Program-made: the position numbers and the translations under genes | The notes under the pieces: generated by a model | The model's database searches: none | What the model saw: only the letters and a program-made list of their open reading frames with translations | What the model was told of the DNA's origin: nothing | In this document: piece by piece, positions 26,379 through 33,376 of the stretch | How the letters are laid out: each line of letters begins with the position of its first letter | Position numbering within the stretch: the stretch's first letter is position 1 | Origin: Nonomuraea typhae | GTDB lineage: Bacteria; Actinomycetota; Actinomycetes; Streptosporangiales; Streptosporangiaceae | NCBI RefSeq assembly: GCF_009760925.1 | Contig: NZ_VRLV01000001.1 | Coordinates: 930,001 to 994,000 of the forward strand | DNA: 64,000 bases | Direction: 5' to 3'

Positions 26379-27545
26379 GTGCATAAATCCCGGAAAATCA
26401 CCCGAATCGCCGTCGCATTCGCGGCGGCGATCGTGCTGGCGGCGACGGATGCAGGTCCGTCGGTCGCGGCTCCGGCGGACGAGTCCGCCGGAGGTGTCCG
26501 GATCACCCGCTTCCTCGGCGAGCAACGCCTGCCGCACCGGATGCTGTTCGGCGGCACCACCGTGGGCGGCCTGTCCGGCCTCGACCGCGACCCGCGCACC
26601 GGCGCCTGGTACCTGATCTCCGACGACCGCTGGCGCTACAACGCCGCCCGCTTCTACACCGGCGAACTCGCCATCGACCCGGCCACCGGCGCGTTCACCG
26701 GCGTGAGCATCACCGGCGTCACCACGTTGCGGCGCCCGGACGGCAGCCCCTACCCGGCCTACGGCCGGCCCGAGTCCGCCGACCCGGAGACGATCAGGTT
26801 CGACCCGCGCCGCCGTACCCTGCTGTGGGGCCACGAGGGGGACCGGCCCGATGAGCGCAACCCGGGCATCCCGCTGTCGGACCTGTTCATCCGCCGGGCG
26901 GACACCCGCGGGCGGCACCTGGGCGAACTGGCCGTGCCCAGCAACCTGCACCTGACCACCACGGCCAACGGCCCCCGCCGCAACCTCGGGATCGAGGGCC
27001 TGGCCCTGGCGCCGCGCCGGATCGCCGCGATCGCCGAAGGGCCGCGCTACGAGGACGGCGAGCCGCCCGCGGCCGGGCGCGGGGCGCCGGTCCGCCTCAC
27101 CCTCTGGACGCGGGGCGGGCGGCCGCTCGGCCAGTACGCCTATCCGGTCGATCCGCTGCCGGGGACCCCGGTTCCGCCTGACGGGCTCGCGGACACGGGT
27201 GTCTCGGAGCTCCTGGCCGTCGACGACCGCCGCTACCTGGCGCTCGAGCGCGCCTGGCTCGAAGGCGTGGGGTATCGGGTCAAGGTGTACCAGCTCGACG
27301 TGCGCGGGGCGACGGACATCCTGCGCCGCGACAGCCTGGTGGACGGCCGGCCGTACCGGCCCGTGACCAAGCGGCTGGTGCTCGACGTGACCTCGCCCGC
27401 GCCCGCGCAGAACCTCGAGGGGCTGGCCTGGGGCCCTCGGCTGGCGACGGGCGAGTGCACGCTGGTCATCGCCTCGGACGACAACTTCGACGCGGGCGAG
27501 GCCACCCAGTTCCTGGCCTATGCGGTGCGTGGCTGTCCCGCATAG
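26379..27545 (+). CDS. secreted esterase-like (phytase-like beta-propeller) protein
   Basis: A 388-residue exported protein. A signal peptide occupies residues 1-31 (basic HKSRK start, hydrophobic core, AAPADES cleavage region). The mature part matches the esterase-like activity of phytase family (PF13449 type), with repeats such as GGLSGLDRDPRTGAWYLISDD, NLGIEGLALAP and AQNLEGLAWGP that form propeller blades. GTG 26379 is preceded by AGAGGAGA. The expected role is hydrolysis or sensing of a phosphoester or ester outside the cell. The gene is 54 bp upstream of CopD-CtaG, with operator palindromes between. Confidence 0.82.
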   Translation: MHKSRKITRIAVAFAAAIVLAATDAGPSVAAPADESAGGVRITRFLGEQRLPHRMLFGGTTVGGLSGLDRDPRTGAWYLISDDRWRYNAARFYTGELAIDPATGAFTGVSITGVTTLRRPDGSPYPAYGRPESADPETIRFDPRRRTLLWGHEGDRPDERNPGIPLSDLFIRRADTRGRHLGELAVPSNLHLTTTANGPRRNLGIEGLALAPRRIAAIAEGPRYEDGEPPAAGRGAPVRLTLWTRGGRPLGQYAYPVDPLPGTPVPPDGLADTGVSELLAVDDRRYLALERAWLEGVGYRVKVYQLDVRGATDILRRDSLVDGRPYRPVTKRLVLDVTSPAPAQNLEGLAWGPRLATGECTLVIASDDNFDAGEATQFLAYAVRGCPA

Positions 27546-27546
27546 G

Positions 27547-27581
27547 TTCTACGATCGGTAGAAGTTCTACCCGTTGTAGAA
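27547..27581. promoter_or_regulatory. twin operator palindromes upstream of CopD-CtaG
   Basis: Two 17-bp dyads of identical arms, TTCTAC-gatcg-GTAGAA (27547-27563) and TTCTAC-ccgtt-GTAGAA (27565-27581), are spaced 18 bp centre to centre. They lie between the esterase stop codon and the CopD-CtaG start, leaving room for the TGGAGG ribosome site. They resemble binding sites for a dimeric winged-helix repressor of BlaI/CopY type acting cooperatively, but the regulator is not in this window. Confidence 0.65.
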
Positions 27582-27599
27582 GCTGGCTGGAGGCTCGGG

Positions 27600-29693
27600 A
27601 TGACGCTGCGCGCGTGGCTCCTCGGTGTGGCAGGCGCCGCGACGGTGGCCCTGGTCACCGGCATGCTGGCGGGCGGGTCCGCCTTCGGGGTACGGATCGC
27701 CGGGCTGGCCGACGCCGGCGCCGTCACCCGGTGGGGCCTGCCGTTCTCCCGGCTCGCCGCCGACCTGGCCGCCGTGGCGACCGTGGGCCTGCTGCTCATG
27801 GCCGCCGTCCTGCTGCCCTCCGCCAAAGGGGTGCTGTCCCCGGAGGCCGGCGGCTACGCGCGGCTGGCCTCCCGCTCCGCGCTGGCCTGGGCCGTGAGCA
27901 CCGCGGTGACCACGGTGTTCACGGTCTCGGACATCCTGGCCGTGCCGCTGCCACGGCTCACCGGGGCGCTGATGCTCGACTTCGTCACCACCATCCCGCA
28001 GGGCGGCACGCTGCTGGCGGTGCTGGTCCTGGCGCTCGTCGTGGCCGGGGCCGCGCGCGGGGCGGTGAGCGCCTCCGGCGCCCTCGGCGCGCTGGGCCTC
28101 GCCCTGCTGGCCCTGCTCCCACCCGTGCTGACCGGCCACTCGGCCACCTCCCCGAACCACTCGATGGCCATCACCGGGCTCGGCCTGCACCTGGTGACGC
28201 TCGCCCTGTGGGCCGGCGGCCTGGCCGCCGTAACCCTGCACGCGGCACGCGACCGGGCGGCGCGGAACGGGGCCGGGCGCCCGGAGGCCGCACATGGTCA
28301 GCTCGTGCAGTCGCACGCGGTGCAAGGCCGTGCTGTGCGATCGCACGCCGCGGCCGGCCGAGCCGGGCTCGAGGTGGTCGCGGGGCGGTTCTCGCGGGTG
28401 GCGGGGTGGTGCCTGGCCGGGGTGGCGGTCAGCGGGGTGGCGGGGGCGGCGGCCCGGCTGACCGAGGCCGGTCAGCTCGTCACCTCCGCCTATGGGTGGC
28501 TCGTGCTGGCCAAGGCCGGCGCGCTGGCGCTGCTGGCGGGCGCCGGGCTGGTGCACCGGCGGCGGACGCTCGCCGCGCTGCGCTCCGGCCGCCCGGGCGC
28601 GTTCGCCCGGCTGGCGGCCGGGGAGGTGGTGATCATGGCGGCGGCCATGGGGCTGGCGGTGGCGTTGTCGCGGACCTCCCCGCCGCTGCCCGCCGCGCCG
28701 CCCGACCCGGTCCGCGACCTGCTCGGGTATGCGATGCCACCCGAGCTCACGGCTGAGCGGCTGGCCACGCTGTGGCGGCTGGACCTGTTCTTCGCCCTCG
28801 TGGTGCTCGCCGCCGCGGGCGGTTACGCGGCCGCGGTGGTACGGCTGCGCCGCCGGGGAGACGCCTGGCCCCTCGGGCGGTCGATCTCGTGGGCGATCGG
28901 CGTCCTGCTCCTCCTGGTCTTCACCCAGAGCGGCCTGGCCACCTACGCGCCCGTCCTGTTCAGCGTGCACATGATCCAGCACATGGGGCTGGCCATGCTG
29001 GCGCCGATCTTCCTGGTGCTCGGCGCACCGGTCACACTCGCGTTGCGTGCGGTACGGCCGGCCGTACGGCGTGGCGACCGGGGCCCGCGCGAGTGGATCG
29101 TGGCGGCGCTGCACAGCCGGGCCGCCGAGATCGTCTCGCACCCGGTGCCCGCGATGGTGATCTTCATCAGCGGCTCCTACGCCCTCTACTACACCCCGCT
29201 GTTCGAGACCGCCATGCGGCAGCCGGTCGGGCACATCCTCATGAACGCCCATTTCCTCCTGTCGGGGGCGCTGTTCTTCTGGGTCGTCATCGGGGTGGAC
29301 CCGGCGCCGCGCCGCCTGCCGTACGTGGCCAAGCTCGGCACGCTCATGATGACCATGCCGTTCCACGCGTTCTTCGGGATTTCCATGATGATGATGGGCA
29401 AATCCGTGGCGTCGTCCTGGTACGAGCAGCTTGCCCGTCCGTGGGGCAGTGACGTGCTGGTGGACCAGAACGTCGCCGGCGGCATGGCCTGGGCGTTCGG
29501 CGAGATCCCGACCATGATCGTGGTGGTCACCATCGCCGCCCAGTGGGCGCTGAGCGACCACCGGCAGGCCCGGCGACTGGACCGGGACCGCCGTGGCGAC
29601 GGTGAGCTGGCCGCGTACAACGACTATCTGGCCCGCCTCCACCAGCAGTCCGGAACCGGTAAGATCGCGGGCAATGCCCGGGTTGTGGAGTAG
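27600..29693 (+). CDS. fused CopD-like / CtaG (Caa3-type oxidase assembly) membrane protein
   Basis: A 697-residue membrane protein. The N-terminal half (about 1-370) is a CopD-like copper-handling domain with about eight spans; the C-terminal half (about 390-665) is a CtaG domain, with the conserved HMIQHMGLAMLAP and MNAHFLLSGALFFW helices. Such fusions are known in actinobacteria and serve copper delivery to cytochrome c oxidase. A repetitive, hydrophilic insert (VQSHAVQGRAVRSHAAAGRAG-like) lies at about 230-258. ATG 27600 has CTGGAGG upstream. The 3' end overlaps a tRNA-like sequence by 18 bases. Operator palindromes upstream suggest copper- or stress-responsive control. Confidence 0.9.
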   Translation: MTLRAWLLGVAGAATVALVTGMLAGGSAFGVRIAGLADAGAVTRWGLPFSRLAADLAAVATVGLLLMAAVLLPSAKGVLSPEAGGYARLASRSALAWAVSTAVTTVFTVSDILAVPLPRLTGALMLDFVTTIPQGGTLLAVLVLALVVAGAARGAVSASGALGALGLALLALLPPVLTGHSATSPNHSMAITGLGLHLVTLALWAGGLAAVTLHAARDRAARNGAGRPEAAHGQLVQSHAVQGRAVRSHAAAGRAGLEVVAGRFSRVAGWCLAGVAVSGVAGAAARLTEAGQLVTSAYGWLVLAKAGALALLAGAGLVHRRRTLAALRSGRPGAFARLAAGEVVIMAAAMGLAVALSRTSPPLPAAPPDPVRDLLGYAMPPELTAERLATLWRLDLFFALVVLAAAGGYAAAVVRLRRRGDAWPLGRSISWAIGVLLLLVFTQSGLATYAPVLFSVHMIQHMGLAMLAPIFLVLGAPVTLALRAVRPAVRRGDRGPREWIVAALHSRAAEIVSHPVPAMVIFISGSYALYYTPLFETAMRQPVGHILMNAHFLLSGALFFWVVIGVDPAPRRLPYVAKLGTLMMTMPFHAFFGISMMMMGKSVASSWYEQLARPWGSDVLVDQNVAGGMAWAFGEIPTMIVVVTIAAQWALSDHRQARRLDRDRRGDGELAAYNDYLARLHQQSGTGKIAGNARVVE

Positions 29694-29751
29694 GGGAAAC
29701 TCGCCTCCCTGTCAAGGAGGAGACACCGGTTCGATTCCGGTCGCCCGGGCA
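29676..29751 (+). tRNA. tRNA-like cloverleaf, Asp (GTC) anticodon, non-canonical
   Basis: The anticodon arm CCTCC-CTGTCAA-GGAGG (29704-29720, anticodon GTC at 29711-29713 with U33) and the T-arm ACCGG-TTCGATT-CCGGT (29725-29741) are perfect. The outer stem GCCCGGG/CCCGGGC pairs seven of seven, but five bases rather than two separate it from a GAGT/ACTC D-stem, and two extra bases lie between T-arm and acceptor. A shifted register (C1 at 29678, G73 at 29749) fits tRNA-Asp identity better but costs two acceptor pairs. No CCA is encoded. The 5' 18 bases overlap the CtaG stop region. It is either a diverged tRNA-Asp or a regulatory tRNA mimic. Confidence 0.5.
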
Positions 29752-29757
29752 GCTCCC

Positions 29758-29831
29758 GGGTCCCGTAGCGCAGAGGCCGACGCACCTCGACGCCATCGAG
29801 GGGGACGCTGGTTCGAATCCAGCCGGGACCC
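29758..29831 (+). tRNA. tRNA-like cloverleaf, GCC (Gly-type) anticodon, 8-bp acceptor
   Basis: The acceptor GGGTCCCG pairs perfectly with CGGGACCC (8 bp; the outer pair is equivalent to G-1:C73 of tRNA-His). The T-arm GCTGG-TTCGAAT-CCAGC, a five-base variable region and the anticodon arm CCTCG-ACGCCAT-CGAGG are sound; the D-stem GCG/CGC is short. Position 33 is C instead of the near-universal U, and the discriminator is C, unlike normal tRNA-Gly. No CCA is encoded. It ends two bases before the ATG of the SDR gene. The fold is convincing; decoding function is doubtful. Confidence 0.5.
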
Positions 29832-29833
29832 CG

Positions 29834-31390
29834 ATGAACGCCATCCCCGACGAGGAGATCGCCGCCTTCCACCAGCTCGTGGGGCGGCTCCGAGCCCTGC
29901 CGCCGGACGACCCGCAGCGGCTGCGCGCCGAGCAGGTCGCCGCGTCGTTCGTCCACGACGGCAAGCGGCGGCGCCGGCAGGACCGGCGCTCCCGGGCGGC
30001 CGAGGCCGACGCCGCCCTGGTCGCCGCCACCGCCACCGGCCGCGCCGAGCGCCGCGAGGGCGCGCCCCTCGCCACGCGCCACGGGCAGGCCGGCGTGCTC
30101 AACCGGCGGCACACCTGCTACGTCTGCGGGCTCGGCTACCGCGAGCTCGACGCGTTCTACCACCGGCTGTGCCCGGCGTGCGCGAGCGAGAACAAGGCCC
30201 GCCGCACGGCCGGCGCCGACCTGACCGGGCGGCGGGTGCTGCTGACCGGCGGACGGGTGAAGATCGGGTTCCAGCTCGCGCTGATGATGCTGCGCGACGG
30301 CGCCCACGTCACGGTGACCAGCAGGTTTCCCGGAGACGCCGTGCGCAGGTTCCGGCGGGAGCCGGGGAGCGACGCCTGGTTCGATCGGCTGTCGGTGATC
30401 GGGGCCGATCTGCGGGATCCCCGGCAGGTGCTGGGGTTGTGCGCGGGGGTCTCCCGGCTGGACGTGCTGGTCAACAACGCCGCCCAGACGCTCCGTCAGC
30501 CGGCGGCCGCCTACGCGGCGCTGGCCGAGGGGGAGCGGCGGGCACTGCCGCCGGGCAGCCGCGTGTCCTACGCACCGGGCTTCGACCCGGCCGCCGCGAT
30601 CAGCCCGGCAGCGCCCCTCGACCCGGCGCACGCGGCCGGTCCGGCGGTACCGCTTGACCAGGCGCACGCGATCAGCCTGGCAGCGCCGCTTGACCAGGCG
30701 CACGCGGCCGGTCCGGCGGTGCCGCTCGACCCGGCGGATGCGCGCAGCCCGGCGGCATCGCCCGGCCCGGCCTTCACGGCAGGTCCGGCGGCATCGCCCG
30801 GCCCGGCCTACATGGCAGGTCCGGCGGCCGGGGACGGTGGGGCGGCCGGTGGTCTGGTCCCGGTGGCCGGGGCGGTGGACGAGGCGGGGCTGCTGCCGGA
30901 CCCCTCGGCCACGAACTCCTGGACCGCCCGGCTCGGCGGTCTCGACCCCGCCGAGGTGCTGGAGGCGCAGCTCGTCAACGCCATCGCCCCCGCCCTGCTG
31001 TGCGACCGGCTGCTGCCGGTGCTGCTGGCCTCGCCGTACCCCTCGCGCTACATCGTCAACGTGACCGGGGCCGAGGGGCGCTTCGCGGCCGAGGGCAGGC
31101 CGGGCGCGCACCCGCACACCAACATGGCCAAGGCCGCGCTCAACATGCTCACCCGCACCGGCGGCGCCGACCTGGCCGTGAAGGGGGTGTACATGTGCGC
31201 CGTGGACACCGGGTGGATCACCGACCAGAGCCCGCTGCCGAAGAAGGTGTCCATGGCCGCCCGCGGGTTCCGCCCGCCGCTGGACGTGGTGGACGGGGCG
31301 GCCCGGGTGTACGACCCGATCGTGCGGGGCGAGGCGGGCGACCCGGTGGCGGGCGTGCTGCTCAGGAACTACCGGGAGGCCGCCTGGTAG
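29834..31390 (+). CDS. zinc-ribbon SDR-like protein with low-complexity insert
   Basis: A 518-residue protein. Residues 35-65 are very basic (GKRRRRQDRRSR). A CxxC-x14-CxxC zinc ribbon follows (CYVCGLGY to RLCPACA, about 95-120). The SDR Rossmann domain starts at about 128 (LLTGGRVKIGFQ, later LVNNAAQ). A Pro/Ala/His-rich repeat insert occupies about 255-340. The usual catalytic YxxxK reads TNMAK, so Tyr is missing, and Ser of the triad is Thr in NVTG. The ATG lies two bases after a tRNA-like element, with no ribosome site, suggesting leaderless or processing-dependent translation. It may act as a nucleotide- or RNA-binding protein rather than a normal dehydrogenase. Confidence 0.75.
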   Translation: MNAIPDEEIAAFHQLVGRLRALPPDDPQRLRAEQVAASFVHDGKRRRRQDRRSRAAEADAALVAATATGRAERREGAPLATRHGQAGVLNRRHTCYVCGLGYRELDAFYHRLCPACASENKARRTAGADLTGRRVLLTGGRVKIGFQLALMMLRDGAHVTVTSRFPGDAVRRFRREPGSDAWFDRLSVIGADLRDPRQVLGLCAGVSRLDVLVNNAAQTLRQPAAAYAALAEGERRALPPGSRVSYAPGFDPAAAISPAAPLDPAHAAGPAVPLDQAHAISLAAPLDQAHAAGPAVPLDPADARSPAASPGPAFTAGPAASPGPAYMAGPAAGDGGAAGGLVPVAGAVDEAGLLPDPSATNSWTARLGGLDPAEVLEAQLVNAIAPALLCDRLLPVLLASPYPSRYIVNVTGAEGRFAAEGRPGAHPHTNMAKAALNMLTRTGGADLAVKGVYMCAVDTGWITDQSPLPKKVSMAARGFRPPLDVVDGAARVYDPIVRGEAGDPVAGVLLRNYREAAW

Positions 31391-31391
31391 G

Positions 31392-32417
31392 TCAGCGGCA
31401 GAAGCGGCTTCCGTAGAGGCCGGTGAAGGTCTTCACGAAGTCGTTCCAGTCGCCGTTGAGGTTGGCGACCAGGCTGTGGCCGCCGTTTCGCGCGCCCATG
31501 GCGTAGGTCATGGAGCCCTGGATGTACCCGCCGCCGCCCCAGAGCGTGACGCCGCAGGGCAGCCGCTGGGAGAAGACGCCGAGGCCGTAGCGGGTGTCCG
31601 GCACCCAGTCCGCGCCCTCGGTCGAGACGGTGGTGAACATCTCCTTCTGCTGCTTCGGCGCCAGCAGCTTGCCGGAGAGCAGCGCCTTCAGGAAGCGGTG
31701 CACGTCCGAGGTGGTGGAGACCATGCCTCCGGCGGCCCAGGCCCAGTTCATCTCGACCGAGGTCACGTCGTGGACGGGCACGGGCCTGCCGTGCTCGTCG
31801 AACTTGGAGTAGTGCCGGGCGTGCGGGGTGCGCAGGGGGTTGCCGGTGCCCGGCATGTACGTGCCGGTGAGCCCGAGCGGGCGGGCGATGAGCCGGTCGA
31901 TCTCCGCGGTGAGCGTGGCACCGGTGGCGCGTTCGACGATCATCCCGGCCAGGGTGTAGTTGATCTTGGAGTAGATGAACCGCTTGCCCGGCTCCTCGGG
32001 GGGCGGGGTCTGGCCGGGGTAGGCGTCGGGCAGGCCGCTGGTGTGGTTGAGCAGCTGCCTGACACTGATCTTGGTGCCGTCCGCGCCCAGTTGCTCCTCG
32101 ACCACGCCGGGCAGCCAGGTGGCGACGGTGTCGTTCAGGCTCAGCTTGCCCTCCGCCGTCAGGCGCAGGACGACGGCGCCGACGAACGCCTTGGTGAAGC
32201 TGCCGATCCGGAAGTGCTCTCCGGGCTGTCTCCGCGCACCGGTCTCGGTGCTGGCGACGCCGGCCGTGCCGAACCAGGGCGCCGAGCCGTCCTTTCGCAG
32301 TTCGGCGACGATGCCGGGGCCGCCTCCACCGGCCACGGCACGGTCGAGGGCCTGCTGGAGTCCCGGGGCGGGGGTGGCGACGAGCGCCGCGGTCAGGGCG
32401 CCGGCGAGCATGGACAT
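31392..32417 (-). CDS. serine hydrolase of the beta-lactamase/DD-peptidase (S12) family
   Basis: A 341-residue penicillin-binding-protein-like hydrolase. The nucleophile motif SxxK is SFTK (about residue 74). The second motif reads YSKIN instead of Y-x-N, and the third is replaced by WGGGGYIQG. A short hydrophobic N-terminus (LAGALTAALVATPAPG) looks like a signal peptide. The start ATG 32417 has GGAGG close upstream; an upstream extension to 32486 runs through the promoter dyad. It could be a D-aminopeptidase, esterase or DD-carboxypeptidase. It converges with the SDR gene (1 bp apart) and is divergent from a secreted protein gene. Confidence 0.85.
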   Translation of the reverse strand: MSMLAGALTAALVATPAPGLQQALDRAVAGGGGPGIVAELRKDGSAPWFGTAGVASTETGARRQPGEHFRIGSFTKAFVGAVVLRLTAEGKLSLNDTVATWLPGVVEEQLGADGTKISVRQLLNHTSGLPDAYPGQTPPPEEPGKRFIYSKINYTLAGMIVERATGATLTAEIDRLIARPLGLTGTYMPGTGNPLRTPHARHYSKFDEHGRPVPVHDVTSVEMNWAWAAGGMVSTTSDVHRFLKALLSGKLLAPKQQKEMFTTVSTEGADWVPDTRYGLGVFSQRLPCGVTLWGGGGYIQGSMTYAMGARNGGHSLVANLNGDWNDFVKTFTGLYGSRFCR

Positions 32418-32451
32418 GTGTCCTCCAGGGGTAGGGCGGGGAGTCCCGCAC

Positions 32452-32498
32452 AAGCAACTGTAGTTGACTAATTTCGCGATAGTCAACGTGAGTTGCTT
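32452..32498. promoter_or_regulatory. 47-bp dyad operator over a divergent promoter
   Basis: Left arm AAGCAACT-gta-GTTGACTA, nine-base centre, right arm TAGTCAAC-gtg-AGTTGCTT: both 8-bp blocks pair perfectly. On the minus strand TTGACT, 18 bp, TACAGT fits a promoter for the serine hydrolase and sits entirely inside the dyad, so a dimeric (or two-dimer) repressor could silence it. The divergent secreted-protein gene lies 60 bp away. Confidence 0.6.
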
Positions 32499-32560
32499 AT
32501 TGTCGGTCTCCGTGCGGCCGGGTAGCCTGAGCTGATCGCCGCGGCCGCGAGGGAGGGCCC

Positions 32561-33322
32561 ATGAGATCTGGCAAACCCGTCTTACGGATCGTCGTCATCA
32601 CGCTGGCAGCCACGCTGACCGCCCTGTTCCCGGCGGTGGCGCACGCCGGCGGCCGGCCGGGGGCGCCCGGACTGCGGATCAAGGAGCACGGCGACCACCT
32701 CAGGGCGATCGGCCCCGGGTTCGTGCTCAAGCTGTCACCCCACCGGATCGACCTGCGCATCGACGAGGACCGCTTCGGCGACCCCGGCACGGGCAACCCG
32801 ATCGTCCGCGAGAACATCGACCTCACCGGGCGCACCCTGAGGCCCTTCGAGTGCCGCAACGGCACCTACACCATCAAGACGGGCACCTTCCAGCGCACCT
32901 ACCGGGTCTCTCAGTTCGCCAAGCGGCCGCCGCCGTACACCGACGGGTTCGCCACCGCCGCGCCGGGCATCTTCACCCCCTTCGCCGGCGTGCTGGAGGG
33001 AACGGTCACCGACGCGGACGGGCGGACGCTGCGCTTCCTCATCTCCGACCTGGTGCAGGAAGTGCTGAGCGCGGACGGCTTCGCGGCCACGGCGCCGATC
33101 CACGGGCTGTTCGTCGACGAGCGGGGGCGGGTGCGGGATCGCATCTCGCTCGTCGGCCGGTTCAACTCCGGGCGGGACGGTCAGGGCGCCGTGTTCGGGA
33201 TCGAGGATCGCGGGACGTGCCGGCAGATCGCCGACCTGCCGTTCGGGCCGGGCAGCGAGCAGGCCGTCGTGACGGGGCCGCTGTTCGTGCTGCCGTTCAA
33301 GGCACCGGTCACGCGGCCGTAG
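32561..33322 (+). CDS. secreted protein of unknown function, TTA codon near the start
   Basis: A 253-residue exported protein. The signal peptide covers residues 1-30 (basic RSGKPVLR, hydrophobic core, AVAHAGG cleavage site). The mature protein is beta-rich with no motif I can name; two Cys (FECRNG and GTCRQ) could pair. Codon 8 is TTA (32582-32584), a codon avoided in this GC-rich DNA and translated by the bldA tRNA in actinomycetes, so developmental control is possible. It is divergent from the serine hydrolase and converges with the FAD monooxygenase. The ATG 32561 start gives a proper signal peptide. Confidence 0.78.
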   Translation: MRSGKPVLRIVVITLAATLTALFPAVAHAGGRPGAPGLRIKEHGDHLRAIGPGFVLKLSPHRIDLRIDEDRFGDPGTGNPIVRENIDLTGRTLRPFECRNGTYTIKTGTFQRTYRVSQFAKRPPPYTDGFATAAPGIFTPFAGVLEGTVTDADGRTLRFLISDLVQEVLSADGFAATAPIHGLFVDERGRVRDRISLVGRFNSGRDGQGAVFGIEDRGTCRQIADLPFGPGSEQAVVTGPLFVLPFKAPVTRP

Positions 33323-33375
33323 TCGGGTGCCGCCGTTCATGGCGCCGCGCACGCGGCCGTGGTCAGGTGCCGCCG
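33311..33375. repeat. 40-bp-period imperfect direct repeat at a convergent gene junction
   Basis: acgcggccgtagtcgggtgc at 33311 recurs as acgcggccgtggtcaggtgc at 33351, followed by a third partial copy. The stop codons of the secreted protein and the FAD monooxygenase both lie within or next to the repeat, suggesting a small tandem duplication at the gene ends. Confidence 0.6.
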
Positions 33376-33376
33376 G

